Assembly (NCBI GenBank): GCA_023957125.1
Contig: JAMLHL010000001.1
Coordinates: 371,254 to 435,253 of the forward strand
Direction of reading: 5' to 3'
Source: Chitinophagaceae bacterium
GTDB taxonomy: Bacteria; Bacteroidota; Bacteroidia; Chitinophagales; Chitinophagaceae
Length of the DNA: 64,000 nucleotides
The notes under the pieces are model-generated. The model searched no databases. It was given only the letters and a program-made list of their open reading frames with translations, and was not told the origin of the DNA. How positions within the stretch are numbered: position 1 is the first letter of the stretch; the number at the start of each line of letters is the position of its first letter. Of this stretch, positions 54,235 to 63,611 are shown piece by piece. The position numbers and the translations under genes were made by a program.

Positions 54235-54401
54235 ATTTTGATTCATTGGACCGCCTTTTATTATCCATGACATAAACGCGCTTTTTGAGCACAGCGATCT
54301 CTTTGCTTCTATAACCCGTATAAAATGAGGGCCGGTAATCCTGACAAAGAAGTGAGCAGCAATGATTCTGTAAGATGCTGAAAAATCAATTGCTTTTTTT
54401 C

Positions 54402-54661
54402 TCAGCCAAACACCTTCCGCAACCCCGTTTCTTTAATGCGATATGAGGAAGTGCCGATATTGATATTTACAAAATTGACTATCGCCATGGCAACGATAAA
54501 TAATACCACTATGGAAAGTTTTGTAATCATTTTTTGCACCGACCCGTTATTGGAGGTCATATAATAATCTTTAACAGCGGCTAACTCCACCGTTAAATTT
54601 TCGCTGGTACCGGGCGGAGCATATTTAGCCAATACCTGCTTACCGCTGAAATTACTCAGGT
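54402..54661 (-). pseudogene. Fragment of an FtsX/MacB-type permease
   Basis: The frame from about 54661 (NLSNFSGKQVLAKYAPPG) runs into VELAAVKDYYMTSNNG, a membrane segment IVVLFIVAMAIVNFVNINIG and ends at IKETGLRKVFG, just after the family's first cytoplasmic motif. Both the N-terminal and the remaining two-thirds are gone. The upstream boundary coincides with the end of the AbiE-type gene at 54656. Confidence 0.75.
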
Positions 54662-55282
54662 TAAGTACGCGTTCACTTTTTGGCCAATAGCTTTTTTTAT
54701 GCTTTGCCAGTTTTGTCTTTTCAGGCTGATAGGATCTTCACTTTCTTCTGCATCAGCAAAATAGGTGAGCGCCTGGGGTACGGTTATTAACAAATTTTGT
54801 TTTGTATATTTTTCCCTATGGAAATTGATAAAGTCGTCAACGGTATAATGGTTTAGTAATTCAGCGATGTCCCAGAAATCTTTCTTCTTTGCCCGGCCGA
54901 GAATAGCTTGGACCTTCATAGCAATAATATCTTCCGGCGAAAACATCCTGATTCCTTCAATAACCGATTCCTTTCTGATCAGGGGATGAGAATGGCGGAT
55001 AATATCAACCTTAATTTCATCTATAAAGCCAAAAATACCAAAGCGCAAGTTAGTTGTCCTGTTGACAAATGACGCTTTAAACTTTTTTTTAAGGGCAGCA
55101 ACTACAACATCATTATCAAATGGTTTAGCGGAAAATAAGTCAAGATCTACAGACCTACGGTGACCATATAATAACGATAACGCCGTACCTCCAACTAACG
55201 AAGATTCGTTTAGTTCAGGTAATTCCATTAATTGTTTTAATATGGAAAAAGCCCTGGGTTCAACTGTCTCAAGGTGTAGCAT
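54656..55282 (-). CDS. AbiEii/AbiGii-like nucleotidyltransferase toxin
   Basis: 208 aa. The nucleotidyltransferase signature is LVGGTALSLLYGHRRSVDLD followed by LF (GG at 31-32, D46xD48). Members of the AbiE type IV toxin-antitoxin systems use GTP to block growth during phage infection; the partner is the gene just upstream, overlapping by 46 bases. The C-terminal helical region includes IIAMKVQAILGRAKKKDFWD, typical of the family. Lower GC than flanks and placement amid gene fragments suggest mobility. Confidence 0.85.
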   Translation of the reverse strand: MLHLETVEPRAFSILKQLMELPELNESSLVGGTALSLLYGHRRSVDLDLFSAKPFDNDVVVAALKKKFKASFVNRTTNLRFGIFGFIDEIKVDIIRHSHPLIRKESVIEGIRMFSPEDIIAMKVQAILGRAKKKDFWDIAELLNHYTVDDFINFHREKYTKQNLLITVPQALTYFADAEESEDPISLKRQNWQSIKKAIGQKVNAYLT

Positions 55283-55539
55283 CTGAAATCTTTAAGTGGT
55301 TTGTCAATTACCGCACTGGCCAGATACATTGTAGTTTCTGACAAGAATTTTGCATTCAACAATGCTTCCGTTATTTTTTTATCACCATAATAGCGCCGGC
55401 AATTGCGTATATCTTCCACGTCGCCCCGTTCAAACACCCGTTCAATAACAAAGTTAGCTTTGGCATCGTAGTCAATATTCTCAACTACCACATCCCAAAA
55501 AATACGTTTATTAAATATAGGTTTTTCTTTTTTTGCCAT
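55237..55539 (-). CDS. DUF6922-like partner (putative antitoxin) of the AbiE-type gene
   Basis: 100 aa from ATG 55539 (MAKKEKPIFNKRIFWDVVVE); the longer frame reads back through a dispersed repeat at 55727 and is rejected. Sequence includes YDAKANFVIERVFERGDVEDIRNCRRYYG and ends KDFRCYTLRQLNPGLFPY. This small family usually sits directly before AbiEii-like genes in Bacteroidota and overlaps the toxin start, as here. An antitoxin role is inferred from position. Confidence 0.75.
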   Translation of the reverse strand: MAKKEKPIFNKRIFWDVVVENIDYDAKANFVIERVFERGDVEDIRNCRRYYGDKKITEALLNAKFLSETTMYLASAVIDKPLKDFRCYTLRQLNPGLFPY

Positions 55540-55726
55540 AGTGTAAAGATATGAATCGTTGTGCAATACAGCAGCCACTGAATGGGAATGCGGCCGGCAA
55601 GGCTTTGCAGTCATTTGTTCACAGTCCGCCACAATGATCCCAATCTTTATTTCCATTTTATTTTCGTAGCTGACGGTTATATACAGTAAACCCATTAATA
55701 ACCTAAATCTTCTCTTTTCATTGCCC

Positions 55727-55752
55727 GCGGTCTGACCTTCGGTACCGACCGC
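55727..55752. repeat. GCGGTC...GACCGC palindrome, third copy
   Basis: Exact inverted match of 42128-42153 over 26 bases. It lies between the AbiE-type pair and the FtsX pseudogene. Confidence 0.85.
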
Positions 55753-55779
55753 TATCCGATGCATTTTCACATCAGCACA

Positions 55780-58242
55780 TTACTCCGTCCTCAAACTTTT
55801 CACCGGGTTGGCCATCGCCGCTTTGATTGCCTGGTAGCTTACCGTTAATAACGCAATAATACCTGCGGTAATAGCGGCAATAACAAACATCCACCATTGT
55901 ATGGTAATGCGATAAGCAAAGTCATGCAGCCATTGATTCATGAAATACCATGCAACAGGTGTAGCAATAGTAAAGGCAATAGCAATAAGCACAACAAATT
56001 CTTTTGAAAACAAATAAACGACACCGCCTGCAGTAGCGCCAAGCACTTTACGAATGCCCACTTCCTTTATCCGCTGCACTGCCATAAATGAAGCTAAGCC
56101 ATACAACCCAAGACAGCTAAGGAGTATTGCAATTGCTGCAAAAATTTTATACAAAGCTGTCAGCTGACTTTCCTGTTTATAAAAGCCCTCAATCTTATCA
56201 TCCAAAAATTTATATTCTTAAACACGATCAGGAAATGTTTGCTCCCATATTTTTTTGAGAGATTGCATTGAGGAAGTAATATTTTTTGTGGCTGAAAGTT
56301 TTATGGAAACCTGGCGGTACATGGTGGCATTAGTGGCAATAAGCAATGGCGCCATATTTTGACGCAATGACCTGTTATTAAAATCTTTCAATACACCCAC
56401 AACAGGGCATTTCATCAGTCCGTCCATAATACTTATTTCTTTATTCAATATATCTTCCGGTCTCTTAAGCCCTAAGTTTTTTACAAATGATTCGTTCACC
56501 AAAAATTCTGTTGTAGGGCCGGAAGGCTGCAAATTCCTTCCTGCTACCAACTGTAATTTATAAGTAGGCACATAATCATTGTCAGCAAATTTGGTAATGG
56601 TTTGAAAATCGGCATCCTTCAATGCATGGTCGAATCTGAATCTGGTAAACATATTATTATCTTCTTCTATCGGAGAGTTAGAATTGAAGCTTACTGCCTG
56701 CATACCGTTTAACAATAACTGCTGCTTTACATAATCCGCCAGCTTTTCGCCTCTGTTATCCGGACGGAAAGGAACATTTACGATTGCATCTTTATCGAAT
56801 CCCAACGGTTGATCCATAAAATAATTCATTTGCTGTACAATTACGAGTGTTCCGATAATGAGTCCCTGTGCAATAATGAATTGAAACACCACCAATGCTC
56901 TTCTCAATGAAATTCCCCTTGTTGTATTTACGGTTAACCTGGACTTTAAAGCATTAACCGGACTGAAACGTGATAAAACAACAGCCGGATAAAGACCGGC
57001 AAGTACAGTTACACCAATTGTTATAACCAACAGAAATAAAACAACAGTAAAGCTGTTTACTATGTTGAATGAAAGTGAAAGCTCTAACAACCGGTTTACA
57101 TAAGGCAATGTAGAAAATGTAATACCCACTGCAAATATTACAGCGATGGCAACTATCAAAAGAGATTCAAGAATGAACTGGGCCCGCAATTGTGACTTAT
57201 TGCTGCCCAACACCTTTCTTACACCCACTTCTTTAGCCCGGTTAACAGCCCGGGCAGTAGACAGATTAATAAAGTTTACACAGGCAATTAGCAAAATGAG
57301 TGCTGCGATCAGCCACAATACATTGATCAGCGCATGACTGATCGTTTTATTACTGTAATTGCCTGCTGCGGCATCATAGTGTATAGCGCCTACTGATTGT
57401 AAAATATAGCTGTCCTTATTTTCGGCAGGCTTTACTTTTCGTGCGTATGCGCTTAACTGTTGATTGAAAATATCAGCAGAAATATCCGGCGGCAATAAAA
57501 CGTAACAGCCAAAATCAGGCGCTGTTCCATTCCAGCCCGGTTGCTGAAATCCGTATAATTTATCTCCTGTAAAATCTGTTCCGTAAGCCACTACCAATTT
57601 TAGCCGGAAGTCTGTATTTGCCGGTATGGTTGCAAGAATACCTGAAACCTTCAGCGCTACCGGCGGAAACTGGAACAACCCTGCACCCATGCTGTAATAT
57701 CCTGCTATTTTAATGGTTTTGCCCATCGCAGTCTTCCAATCACCAAAATATGTTTCTGCAATTTCTTTTGTAAGCAATACATGGTTTGGCTCATTTAATG
57801 ATTCGTATGAACCGGCAATCAGCGGAAAATCAAACATCTTAAAGAATGAGGGTGATGTATAGAACACCCCGCTCTGCTCTTTAAAATTTTTTACAGGCAT
57901 TCCGTTATCATCAAGTACCTGCAACTCATCATTGTGGCTGGCATAAACAGGAGCTATTTGTTCAACCTGAGGAAAAGCGGCTTTTAACCCTTCAGGCATT
58001 GGAAAAGGAACGTTCCTTGCATAAGAGATATTCGCCGCATCTGCATGATTAGATATCGTTAATACACGATAAATACGATCCTTTTTTGAATGAAAAGTAT
58101 CGAAGCTTGTTTGATATTGTATGATCATAAAGATTATCATACAAACAGCAATACCAACAGCAAGGCCTGTGACGTTTATAATAGTGTAATTCCGTTTGCG
58201 GATCAAACTTCTGAACGCGGTTTTGAAATAATTTTTAAGCAT
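55780..58242 (-). pseudogene. FtsX/MacB-type ABC permease interrupted by an in-frame stop
   Basis: The full reading frame of about 820 aa has the usual start MLKNYFKTAFRSLIRKRNYT, MacB periplasmic domain and two FtsX regions. It is cut by TAA at 56220-56218 (TFPDRV, stop, EYKFLDDKIEGFYKQE). Both halves keep the same frame, without other defects. Normal relatives have Phe or Tyr at the stop, so one base change (e.g. TAT to TAA) could explain it. The 674-aa upstream part lacks the final membrane helices and should be non-functional unless the stop is read through. Confidence 0.85.
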
Positions 58243-58261
58243 GATTGTAAGCTTTGATCTG

Positions 58262-58317
58262 TCAGCTATCAGCCTTCAGCAATGAGCCTTCAGCTACGAG
58301 CTTTCAGTAATTTTTAA
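58262..58317. repeat. Simple repeat AGCYTTCAGC family and palindromes in the 58243-58550 gap
   Basis: Short units such as AGCTATCAGCCTTCAGCAAT and AGCCTTCAGCTACGAGC recur here and again at 59187-59206. The same gap also holds AACCTGTCAGGTT copies (near 58378 and 58428) and a GCGG...CCGC element (58440-58469). No gene is seen. Confidence 0.6.
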
Positions 58318-58520
58318 TATGTGTATATTTCCATCCTTCCATTCGTCAGGGTAAAACCCTTCCGTTCTTCAAAACAACCTGTCAGGTTGTGGTTGGAAAA
58401 CCTCTGGCTTACCAAAGCCCAACCTGACGGGTTAAAGCCGCGGACGCTCCTTCGTCGCGTACCGGCCGCTTCCACGCATCATGTAGTCTTAAAAAATTTT
58501 TAACCATAATAAGAAGTTTG

Positions 58521-58528
58521 TAAATTTG
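58521..58528 (+). promoter_or_regulatory. Putative -7 promoter box of the PIN toxin-antitoxin pair
   Basis: TAAATTTG fits TAnnTTTG, 22 bases before the ATG at 58551. Confidence 0.45.
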
Positions 58529-58550
58529 AGTAGTACCAAAATTTATTAAA

Positions 58551-58775
58551 ATGGAACGGATAGTAATTGAGGTGGATGAAGATATTGCAAGGAAATGGCG
58601 GTCTTCTTCGCAGAAACGAAAGGACAAAGTTTCCCAACAGGTAAATGCTATCCTGGCAAAAGAATTGGCGGATACAAAGGAAGAATTCCTTCAATATCTG
58701 AATGAACTTCGAAATACCATGAAAGAACGTGGTCTTACTGAGGAAATTCTGGAAGAAATCCTGAGAGATGGATAA
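58551..58775 (+). CDS. Antitoxin of a PIN-domain toxin-antitoxin pair
   Basis: 74 aa. A short N-terminal stretch (MERIVIEVDEDIARKWRSSS) and a helical, Glu/Lys-rich remainder (NELRNTMKERGLTEEILEEI) fit small antitoxins that wrap around PIN toxins. It overlaps the toxin gene by eight bases. It probably binds its own promoter and neutralises the nuclease. Confidence 0.78.
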   Translation: MERIVIEVDEDIARKWRSSSQKRKDKVSQQVNAILAKELADTKEEFLQYLNELRNTMKERGLTEEILEEILRDG

Positions 58776-59181
58776 ACTTTTTATCTTTGACACAAATCTC
58801 CTGATCAGCGCCTCACTTATTGGAGACACCTCGCCAGCAAAGGCCTTAGACAGATTGGTCCTTTTGGGAAAATTTGCTTTCTCAAACACAACTTTTGATG
58901 AATTCGCAGAAGTATTATTCCGAAAGAAGTTTGACAAATACTTTCTGAATGATGATGAAAAGTGGAGGATCGTAACACGCATTTCTTCTAATGCGGTTTT
59001 CTTTTCATCAACAGAAGAGATCACTTCATGCCGCGATCCCAAAGACAATAAATTTCTTGAACTGGCGGTTACCGCCAAAGCATCCTGCATCATCACCGGC
59101 GATGAAGATTTGCTGGAGCTACATCCTTTCAGAGGTATCCCTATTGTCAATGTACATGATTTTTTAAACATACAATTTTAG
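58768..59181 (+). CDS. PIN-domain toxin (VapC-like, COG1569 type)
   Basis: 137 aa. The PIN fold has the first acidic residue in FIFDTNLLISAS (Asp8), the conserved Glu in NTTFDEFAEVLF, and the last acidic cluster in SCRDPKDNKFLELAVTAKASCIITGDEDLLEL. PIN toxins cleave tRNA or rRNA. Translation overlaps the antitoxin gene, as is usual. Confidence 0.85.
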   Translation: MDKLFIFDTNLLISASLIGDTSPAKALDRLVLLGKFAFSNTTFDEFAEVLFRKKFDKYFLNDDEKWRIVTRISSNAVFFSSTEEITSCRDPKDNKFLELAVTAKASCIITGDEDLLELHPFRGIPIVNVHDFLNIQF

Positions 59182-59519
59182 TTTTGAGCTATCAGCCTTG
59201 AGCCTTCAACCTCACGTCAATCTCATCCAATCTCCCATCAATCTTCTCCCTCTCTCACCCTCACGCTGTTCGCAACGACCGTATAGTCAGAAAACTTTTT
59301 ATCATGGTATTCGTTTCTATTTAGCAGTCATATATAATACTACTCAAGTATGGTGCCCCGACATAAGCATCTGATTATAAGCACCTTATAAGTGGGCTAA
59401 TATTATTAGTGTATGATTTTGAAACAGTAGTGTACGGTTATGATACAGTGAATATTTCATTTATGCACTATCCGGGTCGGTATCAGGAATGGCAACTTTA
59501 TCCCCTGTAAATTAAATCT

Positions 59520-59527
59520 TATATTTG
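59520..59527 (+). promoter_or_regulatory. Putative -7 promoter box of the Uma2 fragment
   Basis: TATATTTG fits TAnnTTTG. The start would fall at about 59534, one base before the ATG, so a leaderless transcript. Bases 59182-59519 otherwise hold only the AGCTATCAGCC repeat and no gene. Confidence 0.45.
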
Positions 59528-59534
59528 TGAAACG

Positions 59535-59831
59535 ATGAAATCATTAGAATTGCATAAGACCTATAGTGTTCCTGAATATTTTTCCATAGAAGAATCAGGA
59601 GAGGTTCGCCATGAATTTATTAATGGATATTTAATTGAAATGTCAGGAGCATCAAGAGAGCACCATTTTATTTGCCAGAATATTTTTTTGGCACTTTTAT
59701 ATTCTACAAAGCCTTTTGGTTTTAATGTGTTTATTGAAAATATGAAGGTGAAAATCCCTGATGAGAATCAGTATTGTAAATTGTACCACAATCAATACCT
59801 TCAGAAACCGAAATTTAATTTCACATTTTGA
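59535..59831 (+). pseudogene. Truncated Uma2-family nuclease gene, fused head-on to a broken permease
   Basis: 98 codons. Residues 1 to about 80 (LHKTYSVPEYFSIEESGEVRHEFINGYLIEMSGAS, then EHHFICQNIFLALL) are the N-terminus of a Uma2 (DUF820) PD-(D/E)xK protein. At about 59775 the sequence passes into antisense permease DNA (CKLYHNQYLQKPKFNFTF), so the catalytic half is missing. Confidence 0.8.
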
Positions 59832-61040
59832 TACCCTCTCGAAGTGCTTACCGGGCTGTTTCGAAAAATATTGCGGGATACAACCGGATAGCAAACACGA
59901 AAAAACACAAGCGCACACTACTGCCCCTAACGTATAAATGTTGAGGAGGAAGTGAATATCGGCCCGGACGTTAAGCATCTGCGTAAATCCATCCCAGAGT
60001 AAAATCGATGGCACGAACGCCGTAGCGCATGCAATGATAAAATACACAGCGGCTTCACCGAGAAACTGGGCTATCAATTGTTTTCTTTCAGCGCCCAATA
60101 CTTTTCGCACACCCACTTCTTTTGTCCTTTCCATGCTGCGGGCAACAGCAAGATTAATAAAACTGATACAGCCTATAATCAATATCAGCAGCGCGATGCC
60201 GGCGTAGATATAGACGTATTGTAAATTACCAAGATTATATTCATCAGATTGACCTTTTATGTCTGACGAATGCAAATGTATTTGCTGTACAGGCTGTAGT
60301 TCCATTGTATAATGGTCCATCTTGTACCTGTGGCAAAACTGTTTTATTTTATTTTCCATATCAGCAAGTGACAGGTTTTTATCTAAAAGAATAAAAGCAT
60401 TTCCTGCAGCATAAGAATCGGAAATATTAAGTACTTCCAGGCCTTTTGACAGAGGTTGGAAATGGAATGCCTCTGTTTGCAGGAAGCTGTTCTCTGGCAT
60501 ATCCTGAATCACGCCTGAAACGATAAAAGTTTCACTTTTTGTTATAAAAGATTTTCCGACAATATCCAGCGTGTTATAAAACTTTTTTGCAGTGGCAGCG
60601 GTAAGCACAATATTGTCGGCGGTGTTTAACGCCTCTTTCGGATTGCCATGAATAAATTTAAAATTGAATATCGAAAAGAAGCTACTATCTACTTTGGTTT
60701 GCTTAAAACTAACGAATTGATTGTTGATAAGCACTTGTGATGGCCATGTACTGATCCGTGTTTGTCCCTTTATGCCCGGCACTTCCCGCAGGAGCGTAGG
60801 CGCAAATGCGAGCGGTATAGCTTCGTCACGGCCATGATCGTTTCGGTTGTTTGTACCAATAATGCGATAGATGCGGTCTGAATTAGAATAGCTTTTATCA
60901 AAAGATGTTTCATAGCGTATATAACCCGCGACCAGCATTACACACGTTAGCCCGATGATTAAGCCTGAAAGGCTTATTAATGAATTTATTTTATCTTTTT
61001 TAAAGCTACGGATAGCAATCAGGAAATAGTTTTTTATCAC
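59776..61040 (-). pseudogene. FtsX/MacB-type permease, truncated by the Uma2 junction
   Basis: Starts normally (MIKNYFLIAIRSFKKDKINS) and keeps the MacB periplasmic region and the first FtsX segment (FINLAVARSMERTKEVGVRK then VLGAERKQLIAQF) up to VVQFTIL. It then runs into antisense Uma2 sequence and stops at 59697 after 23 foreign residues. Normal members have about 780-800 aa; here about 425 belong to the family. It is in the same direction as the ABC ATPase 93 bases upstream. Confidence 0.82.
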
Positions 61041-61087
61041 GGTCTTCAGTTAAAAAATTTATCCATTTTTATTTTTTTGATGATTGT

Positions 61088-61129
61088 AATTTTTGCAGAG
61101 ACGCAAAGCATTGCGTCTCTGCAAAAATT
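61088..61129. repeat. Perfect 19-bp inverted repeat with 4-base loop
   Basis: Arms 61088-61106 and 61111-61129, core GCAGAGACGCAA and TTGCGTCTCTGC, loop AGCA. Found between the ABC ATPase and the permease. Without a T-run it is not a normal terminator; it resembles dispersed AGAGACGC palindromes common in Bacteroidota. Confidence 0.75.
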
Positions 61130-61132
61130 GAT

Positions 61133-61810
61133 TTACACCAATATATTTTCGGTTACCGTTTGTCCATCCAGCATACGTATGATGCGATGGCTGTAGCGGG
61201 CATCGTGTTCACTGTGCGTAACCATCACAATCGTTGTTCCCTGTTCGTTCAGTTCGGTCAACATTTGCATGACCTCGTTACCGTTAGCGGAATCGAGGTT
61301 CCCCGTCGGCTCATCCGCCAGGATCAATTTGGGTTTATTGATCACGGCACGCGCCACGGCCACCCGCTGTTGCTGTCCACCGGAAAGCTGCTGCGGGTAG
61401 TGGTTTCGCCTGTGCATAATCTGCATTTTCTCCAATACCTCCTCCACCCTGCCTTTCCTGTCCGAACCTTTTACCCCGAGATAAATAAGCGGCAGTTCCA
61501 CATTTTCAAAAACCGTCAGTTCATCAATCAGGTTGAAACTCTGAAACACAAATCCAATATTTCTCTTGCGCAGGTCTGCTCTTTGCCTTTCTTTAAAATG
61601 CGCCACTTCCTGCCCGTTGAACAGGAAACTGCCGGCATCAGGCTCATCCAATAATCCGAGTATATTCAATAAGGTAGATTTGCCACACCCGGAGGGCCCC
61701 ATCACCGCTACAAATTCTCCCTCTCTTACTTCCAGCGAAAGTTTATTCAGTGCAATGGTTTCCACCTCTTCGGTACGGTAGATCTTTTCTAATTCGGTAA
61801 TTTTTATCAT
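61133..61810 (-). CDS. ABC transporter ATPase, MacB/LolD type
   Basis: 225 aa. Walker A is [17 protein letters not shown] (36-52), the signature is [19 protein letters not shown], Walker [17 protein letters not shown] and the H-loop [12 protein letters not shown]. It would power the FtsX-type permease encoded next (now truncated) and act with the HlyD-type adaptor upstream, forming a tripartite efflux or lipoprotein-type system. No membrane segments. Confidence 0.93.
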   Translation of the reverse strand: MIKITELEKIYRTEEVETIALNKLSLEVREGEFVAVMGPSGCGKSTLLNILGLLDEPDAGSFLFNGQEVAHFKERQRADLRKRNIGFVFQSFNLIDELTVFENVELPLIYLGVKGSDRKGRVEEVLEKMQIMHRRNHYPQQLSGGQQQRVAVARAVINKPKLILADEPTGNLDSANGNEVMQMLTELNEQGTTIVMVTHSEHDARYSHRIIRMLDGQTVTENILV

Positions 61811-61924
61811 TGTCTGGTTTGATTTTAGGTTTTCGATATCAGGTATGGGGTATCAGGTTTTAGGTTTGGACTACATTTTGTGTTATTTTTCAAGCATTTC
61901 AAGCATTTACTAAAACGATTTATC

Positions 61925-62281
61925 ATGAGAAATTTTCGTGAATTAGCTATCTGGTCAAAGAGTCATTCTTTTACATTAAAAATTTACTCAGTTACTCAAC
62001 TTTTTCCTAAGGAAGAAACATTTGGTCTTATATCTCAAATGCGTCGTTCAGCTTCATCTGTCCCTACTAATATCGCAGAAGGCGCGGGTCGTAACAGCAA
62101 TCCGGATTTTAAGCGCTTCCTGATAATGGCTTCCGGCTCGTCTTCAGAATTAGAATATCAGTTGATACTTTCCAAAGATTTGAAATATCTTTCAGAAGAC
62201 GTATTTAAAGAACTCGAGAAGGATGTTATTCAAATCAGAAAGATGATTTATTCTTTCATAAAAAACATCCCTCCAGATTAA
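61925..62281 (+). CDS. Four-helix-bundle protein (S23/IVS-like), small form
   Basis: 118 aa from ATG 61925 (MRNFRELAIWSKSHSFTLKI). SQMRRSASSVPTNIAEGAGR and SGSSSELEYQLILSKDL are the family signature. It lies on the opposite strand inside an efflux operon, flanked by short degenerate repeats (CATACCTGAAACCTCATACC), suggesting it came in as a mobile piece. Role unknown. Confidence 0.9.
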   Translation: MRNFRELAIWSKSHSFTLKIYSVTQLFPKEETFGLISQMRRSASSVPTNIAEGAGRNSNPDFKRFLIMASGSSSELEYQLILSKDLKYLSEDVFKELEKDVIQIRKMIYSFIKNIPPD

Positions 62282-62345
62282 TCCCATACCCATACCTCAC
62301 ACCTCATACCTGAAACCTCATACCTGCCCCCCACACCTCACACCC
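62282..62345. repeat. Degenerate CATACCT/CACACCTC repeat after the four-helix-bundle gene
   Basis: About eight imperfect units of ACCTCATACC and CACACCTCAC in a row. Related units (GGTATCAGGTTTTAGG) lie inverted before the gene at 61829-61868. Confidence 0.55.
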
Positions 62346-62348
62346 CAC

Positions 62349-63611
62349 TCACTCCCCCTTCAACACCAACTCTCCTACATCTCCAAAATTTTCATAACTG
62401 CTGGTCACCACTTTGTCTCCCGGAGACAGTCCTTCCAACACTTCGTAATAATCGGGGTTTTGCCGCCCTAATTGCACATTTACCTTGTAAGCCGTTTTGC
62501 CATTCGCCGCCACCTTAAATACCCAGTTGCCCCCGGTTTGCTGGTAAAAACCACCCTTGGGCAATAACAGCGCTTTGGACTGATCGCTCAGGGTGAGCCT
62601 GATCTGCAACGACTGACCTCTCCTGATCCCTTCCGGCACTCCGGCGTTCTTTTCAAATTCCATATCTACCTGAAAACGCCCGTTAATTACCTGGCTGTAA
62701 ACCTTTTTTATGATGAGCCTGTAGGTTCTGTTGCTGAAATCAAATTCGCCTGTAAGGCCGGGAAACACCCGCGAAATGTAATGCTCATCTACATCCACCC
62801 GTACCTTGTAACCGCTCAGCACATCTATTTGCCCTAACCTTTCTCCCTTGTTTTTGGATTGCCCTACCTCTGCGTCCAGTGAAGTCAACTGTCCTTCCAC
62901 CGGCGCTCTTACGATCAGGTCTTCCACTTTCTGACTCATCACGCTCAGCGCATTCTGACTGCCTTCATACGACCTCCTGGCCTGATCTAACTGTTGCAGG
63001 GTGCTGACAGAATCCTGGGCGAGAATCTGCCGGCTCAACTTCATCTTCTGCAATAGATATTCGTAATCATTCCGGGACTTCTTATATTCCTGGGAACCAA
63101 TAGCTTTTTCTGCAAATAATTTTTTATTCAAATCGTAAATCCTTTCCGCCTCCTTCAACTGGCTTTCCACATCGGCGAGCTGATTCAGTTTGGATACGGT
63201 ATTTTGCTGTGCCGCATTCTTTGAGATCTGCATTTGCGTCAGCAGGTTATAAACATTTGTTTGCTGGGTTACCAGGCCCAACTGCAGATCGGTATTCGAT
63301 AGTCTTAAAATAGGTTGCCCTTTTTTCATAATGGTTCCATCGTCCACAAACCTTTCTTCCACCCTGCCGCCTTCTACCGCGTCTAAATAAATGGTGGTCA
63401 GCGGAAGCACGATGCCGTTTACCGGGATGTATTCCCTAAACACCCCGTTTGCAACTTCGCCCACCGTCAGGCGGTCCATGTCCACATTCAACCTGCTCTT
63501 ACCCGATGTGAGATAATAACTCAGGAAAATCAGCACGGCTATTGATACAAGACCTAAAATGGTGAGCACTCTTTTTCTGTTCCACTTCTTTTTTTTAATG
63601 ATTCGATCCAT
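62349..63611 (-). CDS. HlyD/MacA-family efflux adaptor protein
   Basis: 420 aa. One N-terminal membrane helix (RVLTILGLVSIAVLIFLSYYL) is followed by a biotinyl-lipoyl-like domain (VEERFVDDGTIMKKGQPIL) and a long alpha-helical hairpin (about 110-215, LVTQQTNVYNLLTQMQISKNAAQQNT...). The beta-barrel part contains RVDVDEHYISRVFPGLTGEF, and the C-terminus SPGDKVVTSSYENFGDVGELVLKGE closes the adaptor. It links the ABC pump in the inner membrane to an outer-membrane channel. The operon order adaptor, ATPase, permease is interrupted by the four-helix-bundle gene. Confidence 0.93.
   Translation of the reverse strand: MDRIIKKKKWNRKRVLTILGLVSIAVLIFLSYYLTSGKSRLNVDMDRLTVGEVANGVFREYIPVNGIVLPLTTIYLDAVEGGRVEERFVDDGTIMKKGQPILRLSNTDLQLGLVTQQTNVYNLLTQMQISKNAAQQNTVSKLNQLADVESQLKEAERIYDLNKKLFAEKAIGSQEYKKSRNDYEYLLQKMKLSRQILAQDSVSTLQQLDQARRSYEGSQNALSVMSQKVEDLIVRAPVEGQLTSLDAEVGQSKNKGERLGQIDVLSGYKVRVDVDEHYISRVFPGLTGEFDFSNRTYRLIIKKVYSQVINGRFQVDMEFEKNAGVPEGIRRGQSLQIRLTLSDQSKALLLPKGGFYQQTGGNWVFKVAANGKTAYKVNVQLGRQNPDYYEVLEGLSPGDKVVTSSYENFGDVGELVLKGE

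Noticed and set aside
55540..55770. N-terminal extension of the DUF6922-like gene
   Set aside because: It would translate the dispersed repeat at 55727; the conserved protein begins at ATG 55539.
56218..56220. Programmed stop-codon read-through in the permease
   Set aside because: TAA is the least read-through stop and no flanking signal is visible; decay of the locus is simpler.
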